Source: Psychrobacter sp. NG25 (GTDB lineage: Bacteria; Pseudomonadota; Gammaproteobacteria; Pseudomonadales; Moraxellaceae). From it: a DNA stretch of 64,000 bases. Position 1 is the stretch's first letter. Each line of letters begins with the position of its first letter. The stretch lies in NCBI RefSeq assembly GCF_015234355.1, contig NZ_JADGMV010000002.1, positions 124,001-188,000 of the forward strand, in the 5' to 3' direction. This document shows, piece after piece, positions 29,713-39,600 of this stretch. A program made the position numbers and the translations under genes. Below the pieces are notes generated by a model. It had not been told where the DNA came from. It saw only the letters and a program-made list of their open reading frames with translations, and did not search any database.

Positions 29713-30977
29713 TGGCGAAGTATCAGCAATATGAACAATATAAGGAATCAGGGGTTGAGTGGCTGGGAAATATTCCAAGTCACTGGGAAGTTGTACCTAT
29801 AAAACATCTAGCAATTCTTAATCCAAAAAAGTCTACGCTATCTCAAGATTTAATGTTTGATGAATGTAGTTTTGTGCCAATGGAAAAGCTTAAATTCAAT
29901 AGTCTTGTTTTAGATGAAAAAAAAGTCATCAAAGATGTCTATGACGGTTATACCTATTTTGAAAACGAAGATATTCTAGTTGCAAAAGTGACTCCGTGCT
30001 TTGAAAATAATAATACTACTATAGCTAAAGACCTTATCAATGGGGTTGGTTTTGGATCGTCTGAAATATTCGTTTTACGAGTTAACAATAAAGTTAATAA
30101 CCGTTACCTATTCTATCGTTTACTAGAAACTATATTTATTAGTGTAGCTACAGCTGCTATGACAGGTGCTGGAGGATTGCGACGTGTTCCTGCTGAAACC
30201 ATTAATACATATCCGATAGCTGTTCCTAACATTAATGAACAAATCCAAATTGCCAACTTCCTCGACCATGAAACCGCCCAAATCGATACCTTAATTGATA
30301 AGCAACAAACCCTCATTCAACTGTTAAAAGAAAAGCGCCAAGCCGTCATCAGTCATGCCGTGACTAAAGGTTTAAACCCTGACGCGCCGATGAAAGATTC
30401 GTGCGTTGAGTGGTTGGGGGAAGTGCCAGAGGGTTGGGATGTCGGTCGCCTAAAAAATGTTTTAAGAATTCGTAACGGTCGGGATTATAAAGAGGTAGAA
30501 GTAGAAAGTGGTGGCTATCCTGTTTATGGATCGGGTGGGATTTTCAAGCGTAGTTCGGATTACTTATTTGATGGTGAGTCCGTACTATTTGGTAGAAAAG
30601 GGACTATTGATAAACCTCTATTAGTTTCAGGAAAATTTTGGACAGTAGATACTATGTTCTATAGTGAAGTTTCCAATAATGCCAAACCTGAATATGTTTA
30701 TCACCAAGCATTATTGTTCCCTTTTGATAAGCTTTCAACAAACACTGCATTACCAAGTATGACCCAAGAAGACTTATTAAATTTAGGCTTTGTTATTCCA
30801 CCATTTGATGAGCAAAAAGAAATCTGCCAATACTTAAGCAATAAGCTAAATGTGTTTTCAAATTTGGTGAGTAAAGCTGAACAAACCATTCAACTCATGC
30901 AAGAGCGCCGCACTGCTTTAATTTCCGCTGCTGTTACGGGTAAGATTGATGTGCGGGGCTGGGTTGCGACTGAGTAG
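29712..30977 (+). CDS. hsdS: type I restriction-modification specificity subunit
   Basis: 421 residues, the usual length. Two target recognition domains each begin with the same phrase, VEWLGNIPSHWEV (residue about 15) and VEWLGEVPEGWDV (about 230), and end in conserved coiled-coil helices (ETAQIDTLIDKQQTLIQLLK and LVSKAEQTIQLMQERR) that set the spacer between the two half sites. The duplicated structure indicates a bipartite recognition sequence, which cannot be read from sequence. Coupled to hsdM by TAATG. Confidence 0.94.
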   Translation: MAKYQQYEQYKESGVEWLGNIPSHWEVVPIKHLAILNPKKSTLSQDLMFDECSFVPMEKLKFNSLVLDEKKVIKDVYDGYTYFENEDILVAKVTPCFENNNTTIAKDLINGVGFGSSEIFVLRVNNKVNNRYLFYRLLETIFISVATAAMTGAGGLRRVPAETINTYPIAVPNINEQIQIANFLDHETAQIDTLIDKQQTLIQLLKEKRQAVISHAVTKGLNPDAPMKDSCVEWLGEVPEGWDVGRLKNVLRIRNGRDYKEVEVESGGYPVYGSGGIFKRSSDYLFDGESVLFGRKGTIDKPLLVSGKFWTVDTMFYSEVSNNAKPEYVYHQALLFPFDKLSTNTALPSMTQEDLLNLGFVIPPFDEQKEICQYLSNKLNVFSNLVSKAEQTIQLMQERRTALISAAVTGKIDVRGWVATE

Positions 30978-31037
30978 AATCTCATGATTCTGAGTAATCT
31001 CATTATGGGTTATTTAACAGTGTATTAAGGAATAGGT

Positions 31038-32309
31038 ATGAATAGAAATAATATAAGATTCGACTTGTCAAATTATTTAATTCATTTTTTCAGAGATGTT
31101 GATTTGAGCAGTGATAGACCTGTAGATATTCCAGAGTTTATGGGTTGGCAAAATATTCATGAAGGTGATTTTTTACCAGCATTTTTTATGCTAAGAGCAA
31201 CTCTCCGTAATGGACGTATTTGGGCAACTTGGTCTATCAGAAATAATCAACCAACTGTATATGGATATAATCCAGCTATTTGTTTTACTGAGATGCCGAT
31301 AGCTGCATTTTTAGAATCAGGTTATAAGAGAAGATTAGCGGGTGAAGCTATGAGTCCAATTGCATTAGTATTTCCTAAGGAGGCTCTCTATAATTTAGGT
31401 GCAAGACAAGTTATTTCAGGAGGCAGTGAGGGTTCTAATGTTTCTTCAATAAAAGTTAAAGGTGGATATCGCTTACTTCCAGAAAGTTCATTTTCTTTAA
31501 GGGAGCAATACAGATACGTGACCTATAGTCTTGGCGAAAGAAAAATAGATTGGACACATGAAAGAGAATGGCGTTATCCCTATCGAGGTGAAAGTTTTAA
31601 CGGTATTTCATCACCACATGGTATCGGAGAAGCAGAGAGCTGGTATGAGATTGGAGGATTAGACTTTATTGATACAAAATACAGAATTCACGGGATCGGT
31701 GTTATCGTTGAGTCCGATGATCAGGTAAATCTAATACTCAGTGATATTTTGACATTGGTAGATAGTAATCGAACTTCTTATCATACGTTCAGTTTTATCT
31801 TAAACAATAGCCGCCTCCAAAATAATTTACAACAACTTCAAAATCCAACTGAGACTTCTAAAACTATCTTGGACGCTACAATTGATATTGAGCCTTATTT
31901 TAAGACAATATCTATTGAAGACGAAAATTATAATAAGATTTTTTCTGATATTGCTATGCAAATAGAGCAAAGTACAGATGATATTATTTCATGTGAATGG
32001 GGTGGTTGCTGGTTATGGTTTCACGACAATAAGCACTCATTTACCCGTGCTTTATTGAAAAAAGGTCGAATTTTTGTAACTAAAGATGGCAGGTACTTAG
32101 CTAAACTTGATGAGTTTAGATACACCAGAGATCTTAGGCAGCGTGAATACATGGCTAACCAGCTTGCAGACTATATAAGAAATACATTTGAGTGTGAATG
32201 TTGTTATTTTTCAGTATCAAACTCTTATTCTCCTACTGATCTCCCATTCTATGCAGGTAAAATTTCTCAAGATACTAGTTATTTCAATAAGTCGTGGAAA
32301 TCGATGTAA
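31038..32309 (+). CDS. uncharacterised protein with CFTEMP and WTHEREWR motifs, possible defence gene
   Basis: 423 residues, no signal peptide or membrane segment. Visible landmarks are NPAICFTEMPIAAFLESG (about 78-95), IALVFPKEALYNLGARQVIS (about 110-130) and KIDWTHEREWRYPYRGE (about 172-188). This trio recurs, from memory, in uncharacterised bacterial proteins of defence neighbourhoods and looks enzymatic (paired Glu, His and Arg residues), with some resemblance to ADP-ribosyltransferase-like or DUF2971-like layouts; that is inference. The second half (about 240-423) is unrelated to anything I know. It starts 60 bases after hsdS on the same strand, so it is probably co-transcribed. An AGGAATAGGT ribosome binding site precedes the ATG. 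Confidence 0.6.
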   Translation: MNRNNIRFDLSNYLIHFFRDVDLSSDRPVDIPEFMGWQNIHEGDFLPAFFMLRATLRNGRIWATWSIRNNQPTVYGYNPAICFTEMPIAAFLESGYKRRLAGEAMSPIALVFPKEALYNLGARQVISGGSEGSNVSSIKVKGGYRLLPESSFSLREQYRYVTYSLGERKIDWTHEREWRYPYRGESFNGISSPHGIGEAESWYEIGGLDFIDTKYRIHGIGVIVESDDQVNLILSDILTLVDSNRTSYHTFSFILNNSRLQNNLQQLQNPTETSKTILDATIDIEPYFKTISIEDENYNKIFSDIAMQIEQSTDDIISCEWGGCWLWFHDNKHSFTRALLKKGRIFVTKDGRYLAKLDEFRYTRDLRQREYMANQLADYIRNTFECECCYFSVSNSYSPTDLPFYAGKISQDTSYFNKSWKSM

Positions 32310-32350
32310 TTAGATAGCTTATACAAGAAATTAAAATAAACAAACTTGAC

Positions 32351-32458
32351 ATGATTAATATCTACAATACCAAATACGAATCTGTCTTCCAAGCCGATAT
32401 CGTCAGCCAAATGCAAGCGCAAGGCTGGCAAGTAGGTCATGGCAGCTGCTATCAGTAA
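32351..32458 (+). pseudogene. hsdR: relic 5' end of a second hsdR gene
   Basis: 35 codons that read KYESVFQADIVSQMQAQGW and then QVGHGSCYQ and stop. The complete hsdR at 36651 begins TYESVFQADIVTQMEAQGW then KLGHASGYT, so protein and DNA are clearly homologous over about 85 bases, though differing at many positions (roughly four fifths identical by eye). After GHGSCY the match ends. It sits where hsdR would be expected directly after the hsdS operon, so it looks like the stub left when KAP and neighbouring genes, together with a different hsdR allele, were brought in. Confidence 0.75.
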
Positions 32459-32528
32459 TGTAGTTATATAAATTATTTTACAATCTATAATTGCAGAGCA
32501 TAGGTTTCGGTTCTTACACAACTATCTA

Positions 32529-34742
32529 TTATGTATCAAATATTCTTTTTGAATATAAATACGAAACATTATTTATGAACTTGTCATCGGGATTTTTTAT
32601 TAAAAATCTATTTAATAGTGTCTTAAACTTAGATTCTTCGATTATTGTAAACAAAGAACTTGCGTCTATAGCTTCAGAACCTATAACACCAAAATTACCG
32701 ATAAAAATACTTAGTGTACTCTTGAATGTTCTTTCATCATTTAGTTGTACAGTAAAAAAGGCTTTAGCATACTTAGAGTCATGCTTTTGAAAAAAGAAAT
32801 ACATTGACCTACTGTACTCGTCAGCTATAAATTTGTCATAGTCTACCTGTATATAGTGTTTTATTTTATTTAGTGTTGACTGTGTTATCTCGGAAATTTG
32901 CACATCACTAAGACCATTCTTATATTTTTCTAATGAATTTATTAGAAACATAAGTATATAGGAATGTATATTGGCATGATTAAGGTTATTGAACGTTGTA
33001 ATTTTTATATCAACCTCATCTATACTGCTGATTAGATTGTCAACAAGTAGCAGGAGGTTCTGTCTCTCTGAACTAATAGACAATGTACTGTTTGTCTTTT
33101 GGAAAAGATGACTTAAAGCAACTACGAGATTGCTCTTCTCAATATTGTTAAGTTCTTTAGCTAGCATATATATCTGTGCAAGCAAACTAGTTCTTTTTGT
33201 TGAAGAGAAATAATTATCGATAATGGTTACGGAGTTAGTATCATTAGATAAGTCATTTTTTATTAATTCTACATCATATGAGCTGATCTTAGTTTTTGAA
33301 CTACTATAAATAAAGTAATTATCAAATTTCTCAGCACTTGAGATTTTTAAGTTTTTTAATTTAGTTCTATCGGAGTAATCGGTAAGTATTGGGAACATGT
33401 ACTCTAATAATGTAGCATTTTTTAAAGAAATATTTATTTTTCTAAAACTATCTATCTCTTCTTTTACCTCGTTACTCTCTGCTATTTTTCCTGTTCTTTC
33501 AAAGTAGGGTTGACCCGTTAGAAAACTACCATTGGACTTAATACTCTCAAATAGTTCTGGTTCGAATAGTCTAATTGTTTCTAATGCCATAAAGTCTATA
33601 GCATTTACTTCAAGGTGGTGATTGTTAACTAAACTTGTCAAATTAAAACGATAGGAGTTGAAGAAGCGATATATTGCTCTCATGTCTATTAAATAGTTTA
33701 GAACACCATTAATTATTCTTTGAAAGTCTTCTGGTTTGGCTATATCTTTCTTGTTTTTAACATTTAAGTCATTCATAAACATATCAAAGTTATTTACAAT
33801 CACTTGTCGTAGTTCGAAATCTTCAATTATTGGCGTGGTAACTTCATATTGAATGATTTTTTGTAGATAATCCACTCCTTTCTGGGAGTTGTCAGTGAGC
33901 TTTTCTTCTACCACCTCTTTTGAATACAATAGAAAAAATATTAAATTATTAAAATCTAAATTAGATTTTATTAATTGCATGAGTGATTCTAACTGAGATT
34001 TATTTAGTCTATCTAAGTCATCAAAAATTATTAAAATAGGGTGTTTTATATTTATCAAAGATTTGCTTAAATTATTTTTATTATCTCTTAAACTATTTGT
34101 TTTTGCATAAAAGTATTGATAGATATTACTAATTGATCCAAGTATAAATAAAGATAAGAAAACATAAAGAAAGTGCTTTTTGAGACTATCATCAATTATA
34201 GGTGAAATAAGAATCCCTGTACCGAAAACTGGTAAGAGTTTTATAATTGGTTCGTATAGAACGGTAGAGATATTATGAAGAGATAGAAGTATAATTCTAA
34301 TAATATTTAAAGGGAGATTTTTAATTTTTTTTAATTTTTTAAGATCTAAAAATTTTAAATTTCTAAAGTTTGATTTTTTTAAAGTAAAATTTTTATAATC
34401 TACAAAATCAAGAGCAATTTTTCTATTTTTTATAATTAATTTTTTTTCAAGCTCATCGAAAAATGCTTGAGTGATGAGGTCCTGTGAAGACCATTCCCAT
34501 GGCGAGAAGTCTAATATTATCATGTCTTTATTTTTATCATTGATATGCTGGATGACAAGGTTTTTAATAGAAGTTTTGCCGCTTCCCCATTTTCCAGTGA
34601 GAGCTACCACCCAGCTCTCTTTATGTTTCCAAGACAATATTGATTTAGCTAAATTTTCTGAAAAATAATTTCTACCTAAAAAATCATCGGCTTTAGATGA
34701 AATAGGTTTATCTTGATGAATGAAACTTTGGTTATCTGTCAT
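32529..34742 (-). CDS. KAP-family P-loop NTPase
   Basis: 737 residues. Walker A GKWGSGKTS (residues 50-58), the KAP-specific DFSPWEWSSQDLITQAFFDE right after the first strand, a hydrophobic membrane insertion (about 145-210, including LLPVFGTGILISPII and FLYVFLSLFILGSI), and Walker B ILIIFDDLDRL (about 240-250). KAP NTPases are membrane-associated STAND-like ATPases, frequent in defence islands and linked to phage resistance, exact mechanism unknown. The remaining 450 residues are helical, with low complexity and a very AT-rich codon use unlike hsdR/hsdM, pointing to separate acquisition. It is transcribed against the restriction genes. Confidence 0.8.
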   Translation of the reverse strand: MTDNQSFIHQDKPISSKADDFLGRNYFSENLAKSILSWKHKESWVVALTGKWGSGKTSIKNLVIQHINDKNKDMIILDFSPWEWSSQDLITQAFFDELEKKLIIKNRKIALDFVDYKNFTLKKSNFRNLKFLDLKKLKKIKNLPLNIIRIILLSLHNISTVLYEPIIKLLPVFGTGILISPIIDDSLKKHFLYVFLSLFILGSISNIYQYFYAKTNSLRDNKNNLSKSLINIKHPILIIFDDLDRLNKSQLESLMQLIKSNLDFNNLIFFLLYSKEVVEEKLTDNSQKGVDYLQKIIQYEVTTPIIEDFELRQVIVNNFDMFMNDLNVKNKKDIAKPEDFQRIINGVLNYLIDMRAIYRFFNSYRFNLTSLVNNHHLEVNAIDFMALETIRLFEPELFESIKSNGSFLTGQPYFERTGKIAESNEVKEEIDSFRKINISLKNATLLEYMFPILTDYSDRTKLKNLKISSAEKFDNYFIYSSSKTKISSYDVELIKNDLSNDTNSVTIIDNYFSSTKRTSLLAQIYMLAKELNNIEKSNLVVALSHLFQKTNSTLSISSERQNLLLLVDNLISSIDEVDIKITTFNNLNHANIHSYILMFLINSLEKYKNGLSDVQISEITQSTLNKIKHYIQVDYDKFIADEYSRSMYFFFQKHDSKYAKAFFTVQLNDERTFKSTLSIFIGNFGVIGSEAIDASSLFTIIEESKFKTLLNRFLIKNPDDKFINNVSYLYSKRIFDT

Positions 34743-35181
34743 ATGATGTATTTACTTAAGTAACTATTTGAGGATAGGATAATATGAAAAAATTGCATAT
34801 ATGTAATAGAGTTTTTTAGTTCAATTTGAGGTTATATTATATTTTCTAACTATGCATCTGATAACAGCATTATAGTAGGTCTTTATTAAATTATTATAAA
34901 TAGTAGCCGCTTATATAATGCCAAGACAATTTAGCACTTATTTATTATTATCAATTATTGATTTAAAATTAGATTAGTCACTTTGGAGTTCTGCGCTGAA
35001 CTCACGGTATATTGATTCTGCTGAATATTAATTTAACATACATTTATAATACTAACATTATCAAGTGTATGAGCTTGTATTTTATCTTTTATTTAGATAT
35101 TTACTGCGACAGTAAATAAAGTTTACATCGAGCTTATCTTAGCAAATTTAAACACGATTTGAACTGAGAGTAGAACTTCCT
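34743..35181. promoter_or_regulatory. 439-bp divergent AT-rich region between KAP gene and the 207-residue gene
   Basis: Contains no credible gene. It must hold promoters for both directions. The only clear structure is the palindrome at 35099-35117. The rest is strongly AT-rich like the KAP gene. Confidence 0.4.
35099..35117. promoter_or_regulatory. operator-like palindrome upstream of the 207-residue gene
   Basis: ATTTACTGCGACAGTAAAT, a perfect 8-3-8 inverted repeat, 65 bases upstream of the ATG at 35182. Size and place fit a dimeric repressor site. No T-tract, so it is not a terminator. No dedicated regulator is encoded beside it. Confidence 0.45.
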
Positions 35182-35805
35182 ATGAAAAACAACGCTATAA
35201 AATACCGAAAAATAAGAGGCATCAACTATCGTAAGCGTGCTATTGAGCAGTGGGGCGAAGTTGATAAAGTTCTTGATGCCGATCTGTTAAACCAAGACAA
35301 GCGAGATTACGTTGAATTCTTGGTAGATCCATGGTCACGCTTGTCTTTGATTAATAGTATCTATCCTGAGCCAACGAGCGACTGCGAATATCTATTGATC
35401 AAAAGTGTGCAAAATATCTATCAGTCATGGAAAGATTCGCTAGAAGCGTTGCAAACCCCTTATTACTTGCAAATATGGCTACGTGAAAACTACGTCAGCC
35501 GCTCACAAGTGGTTTGTGCTATCGATGAGATGAAAGATTTCTACGATGATACCTTTGAAGCGATAGATAAACAGCCCAAAAATGGTATTCAAAGTTCTAT
35601 CCACTATAACTCAAACACGGCTGAATACTTAGATTGTTTTGAATGGAAGCTATATCGTTGTGTTCAGGCATATGACTTAGCTGATCCTTGGGACGCTGAA
35701 TATGTCCAGAGCTTAAATAGCCAGCAACTATTAAGAAAGCAAATCATAGGGCAAATAGAGTATCAAATTGTCGAGATTGATAAAGTTTGGTTGATCTGTA
35801 CCTAG
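35182..35805 (+). CDS. uncharacterised 207-residue protein
   Basis: Soluble, rich in aromatic and acidic residues (FYDDTFEAIDKQPKNG, YLDCFEWKLYRCVQAYDLA, DPWDAEYVQSL); no signal or membrane segment, no motif I recognise. Base composition is closer to hsdR than to the AT-rich KAP gene. It lies between the KAP gene (divergent) and the 206-residue membrane protein (same strand), inside the hsdS-hsdR interval, so a defence role or an accessory role to restriction is possible but not shown. A GAGAGTAGAAC ribosome binding site is weak. Confidence 0.55.
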   Translation: MKNNAIKYRKIRGINYRKRAIEQWGEVDKVLDADLLNQDKRDYVEFLVDPWSRLSLINSIYPEPTSDCEYLLIKSVQNIYQSWKDSLEALQTPYYLQIWLRENYVSRSQVVCAIDEMKDFYDDTFEAIDKQPKNGIQSSIHYNSNTAEYLDCFEWKLYRCVQAYDLADPWDAEYVQSLNSQQLLRKQIIGQIEYQIVEIDKVWLICT

Positions 35806-35957
35806 CAGACGTATTCTCATTATTTTTTCATTGACTCCATCTATCAAAGTCGCGCTCGGCGAATGATTTTGGACGGATATGGACTTTTGCTTAGATTAAA
35901 TCTAGTTTAATAGTATACTTATGTTTATTTTTTAACTTATATCTTGTAGAGAAGTTT

Positions 35958-36578
35958 ATGGGAATAAACGCTTTAGCATCAGTATTGGTCGCTTCATTAG
36001 TCGCCTTAACTGGTATTTGCAACTTTGGCTATACAATTATTAAAGACAAACTGTCTAACAAAAAAGAGGACTTGCAGAATACACAAAGCATGCTTGGTAG
36101 GATGGAAGAAATAAGAAATTCAAAGAAGTATGTACAAGATTTAGAGATAGATAAAGTAACCTTTCTCAAAGGGTTTAAGTGGCGAGAAGTTGAAGTCTTA
36201 TTATCAAAGAATATAGGTTTAGTCACCATATCAAATTTAAGATATTTAAATAAAGATGATATGATCATTTTTAAAAATAACTCAATAATTATACCAAATA
36301 AAATATATATTCTTAGAAAGAAGATTTTAAGAGTAAGAGGTATATTGATTTCTTTGAATTTTATATTGCCTACATTTGCATTGCTATATCTTATAGTTTT
36401 TCACCAGATAAGCATAATTAACTATTTGATCATGTTGGCTTATATTTTATTTGCCGAAGCGTGGGCTCTTTATTATTTTAACAGTATTATTAGTTTTGAT
36501 GATATAAAAGAATCAGAAGACATTGCCAATAATAATATTTTCATTTCTGAAGATTTTGATAGTGAACGCCAGCGCTAA
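35958..36578 (+). CDS. uncharacterised 206-residue membrane protein
   Basis: An N-terminal helix (LASVLVASLVALTGICNFGY) is followed by a charged coil (DKLSNKKEDLQNTQSMLGRMEE), a middle region FKWREVEVLLSKNIGL, a two-helix hairpin (LISLNFILPTFALLYLIVF and YLIMLAYILFAEAWALYYF) and an acidic tail. Three membrane segments, AT-rich codons. A hairpin of two helices with cytosolic flanks recalls membrane effectors of defence systems, but there is no detectable family signature. The ATG at 35958 lies 152 bases after the previous gene, and an ATTAAA-N5-TTTAAT inverted repeat is seen at 35895-35911. Confidence 0.55.
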   Translation: MGINALASVLVASLVALTGICNFGYTIIKDKLSNKKEDLQNTQSMLGRMEEIRNSKKYVQDLEIDKVTFLKGFKWREVEVLLSKNIGLVTISNLRYLNKDDMIIFKNNSIIIPNKIYILRKKILRVRGILISLNFILPTFALLYLIVFHQISIINYLIMLAYILFAEAWALYYFNSIISFDDIKESEDIANNNIFISEDFDSERQR

Positions 36579-36650
36579 TCATGTATTCCCGCCATTTTGT
36601 CTGTTATATTCATATACTCATTAGCCATAGAACAAAAACAAGAGAACGCC

Positions 36651-39600
36651 ATGAGCCAGCACGCCACCTACGAATCTGTATTCCAAGCCGATATCGTCAC
36701 TCAGATGGAGGCACAAGGCTGGAAATTGGGTCATGCCAGCGGTTATACGGCTGATACCGCACTGTATGAGCAAGACGTGCTGGACTTTGTACAGACCACC
36801 CAGCCAAAGGAGTGGCAGAAGTTTTGTCGCACTTTTCCTATCGATTCAGAGCGCCACTTTATCACCGCATTAGTTAAACAGCTCAACAAGGCAGACGCGC
36901 AAGCCACCGATAGAGCCTCACGTACTTATGGCACGCTTGGCGTATTACGTCATGGCCTAAAGATTCGTAACGCGCGTTTTGACTTATGTCAGTTTAAGCC
37001 TGAGCATAGTCTCAACCCTGAGATCATGGCACGCTATGAGGCCAATATCTGCCGTGTCGTTCCTGAGGTGGTATATAGTCCATATGTCAGTATAAAAGAC
37101 AGCACTGACGGTAAGGTCGCTAAGCGTAACCGTATCGATGTGGTGCTGTTCGTCAATGGCTTGCCTGTCACAACGATGGAGCTAAAATCGGAGTTTAAGC
37201 AAGCAGTACAAAATGCGATTACTCAGTATAAGAAGACACGCCTGCCTAAAGACCCTGATACTAAAAAACCTGAGCCGCTACTGACGTTTAAGCGTGGCGC
37301 ACTGGTTCACTTTGCGGTCAGTCAGTATGAAGTCTATATGACCACAAGGCTGGCAGGGGACAGCACATACTTCTTACCGTTTAACAAAGGCACCAGTGAC
37401 GGCGGCGCGGGTAATGATACCCCTGACGATATCAGCCAATATGCCACTGACTATCTATGGAATGAAGTACTCACACCAGAGAACTTACTCGCTATCCTCG
37501 GCCACTTCATGCACTTGCAGATCGATGAGGAAGAGGACGCTATTGGGCGCAAGTCCAAAAAAGAAACCATGATGTTCCCGCGCTATCATCAGTGGGATGT
37601 GGTGACCAAGTTGGTTAATGCGGCCATTGATGAGGGTGCTGGTCAAAAGTACCTCATTCAACATAGTGCTGGCTCAGGCAAATCTAACTCTATCGCATGG
37701 ACTGCCCATCAGCTATCTACCTTATACAACAGCGATGGCGATAAACAGTTTCACTCAGTCATTGTCATCACCGACCGTACCGTGCTTGATGATCAATTGC
37801 AGGACACCATCTATCAGTTTGAACATGCCGATGGCGTGGTCGGTAAGATCAATAGAAAAGAGAGTGACGGCTCAAAGTCGGAACAGCTTGCGGCAGCATT
37901 GGTAAACTCCCAGCCGATCATTATCGTAACCATTCAAACTTTTCCGTTTGTACTCAAAGCGATTGAAGACTCAAGTGTGCTTAAGTCGCGCCGCTATGCC
38001 ATCATCGCCGATGAAGCGCACTCATCACAGACAGGCTCTACCGCACGCCAGCTCAAAGAAGTGTTGGTCTCAGGTGATACAGAGAGCAATACTACTGAGA
38101 ATGATGCACCGCTATCTAGCGAAGACATATTAGACGCCACACTTGCCGCACGCCGTAGCAGTCCTAATCTAAGCTACTATGCCTTTACCGCCACACCTAA
38201 GCCAAAAACTATTGAGCTGTTTGGCCGTCTGCCTAACCCTGACTTGCCAGCTTCTAAAGATAACCTGCCAGCCGCTTATCATGTCTACTCAATGCGCCAA
38301 GCCATTGAAGAAGGCTTTATCCTAGATGTGCTCAAGAACTACACCAACTACAAAGTGGTCTATCAGCTTAAGCAAAAGCTTGCCGCTGCTGATGATGAAG
38401 TCGATGCTCGCCGCGCCAAGATTAAGCTCAATAACTGGGTGCGCTTGCATGAGCACAATATCGCCCAGAAGGTTAAAATAATCATTGAACACTTTAACGA
38501 CAACATTAAAGGCTTACTCGGCGGACAAGCCAAAGCCATGGTCGTGACTGGCTCTCGTAAAGAAGCGGTACGCTATAAGCTGGCCTTTGATAACTATATT
38601 GCTGATTACGGTTATAGAAACATCAATGCCATGGTCGCGTTCTCAGGTGAAGTCACCTTTAACGACAATGACCCTGACAGCGGTGCACTCATCGGTGAGA
38701 AGTTCACCGAGCACAATATGAATATCGGGTTAAAAGGCCGTGATATGCGTAAAGCCTTTGACAGTGATGACTATCAAGTGATGTTGGTGGCTAACAAGTT
38801 CCAGACAGGCTTTGACCAGCCCAAGCTGTGTGCTATGTACGTGGATAAGAAACTAACGGGCGTGGACTGCGTACAGACTCTCTCACGGCTTAACCGTACC
38901 TATAAAGGCAAAGCAGAGAGTGGTACGTTTGTGCTCGATTTCTTTAATGACCCACAAGATATCCTTGAAGCCTTCCAGCCATACTATGAGACCGCAACCT
39001 TAGCAGACGTCTCTGACCCTGATCAGGTGTTTGACCTTTATGAGAAGCTGCGTGCCAGCGGTATTTTCTTATGGCATGAGGTAGAGCAATTCGTTGAGGC
39101 GTTTTATAGTAAGAACAAGTCTAACGCCGCCATCAGTAATATCTGCAAGCCAGCGGTTGAGCGTTGGCAGAAGAAGTATAAGCTGGCACGTGAGCAAGCA
39201 CAGCATGCCAAGGTGATGCTTGAGCGTACCAAAGCGACAGGCGATGTGGTGCTAATGACCAATGCTGAGAATGACTACAAAGGCTTCAAGGCCGATCAAG
39301 ATGCGCTAGAAATCTTTAAAAAGGATTTAGGCACCTTTACCCGCCAGTATGAGTTTATGTCGCAAATCGTGGACTATGACGACAAAGAGTTAGAGAAACT
39401 GAGCCTATACGCGCGTAACCTACAGCCACTACTACGTGAAAGCGTGGACAATGAAGAAGACGTCGATCTAAGTAACATCGTCATGAGTCATTACCGCGTC
39501 TCAAAGCTGCACCAGCAGGACTTAAAGCTGCAAGAGGGTAAGTCTGAGTATCAATTAGATGGTGGCAGTGGAGCGGGCACGGCCACGCCCAAAGATAAAC

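Noticed and set aside
36597..36650. 18-codon N-terminal extension of hsdR
   Set aside because: Not present in the homologous relic at 32351 and no ribosome binding site; the ATG at 36651 is preferred.
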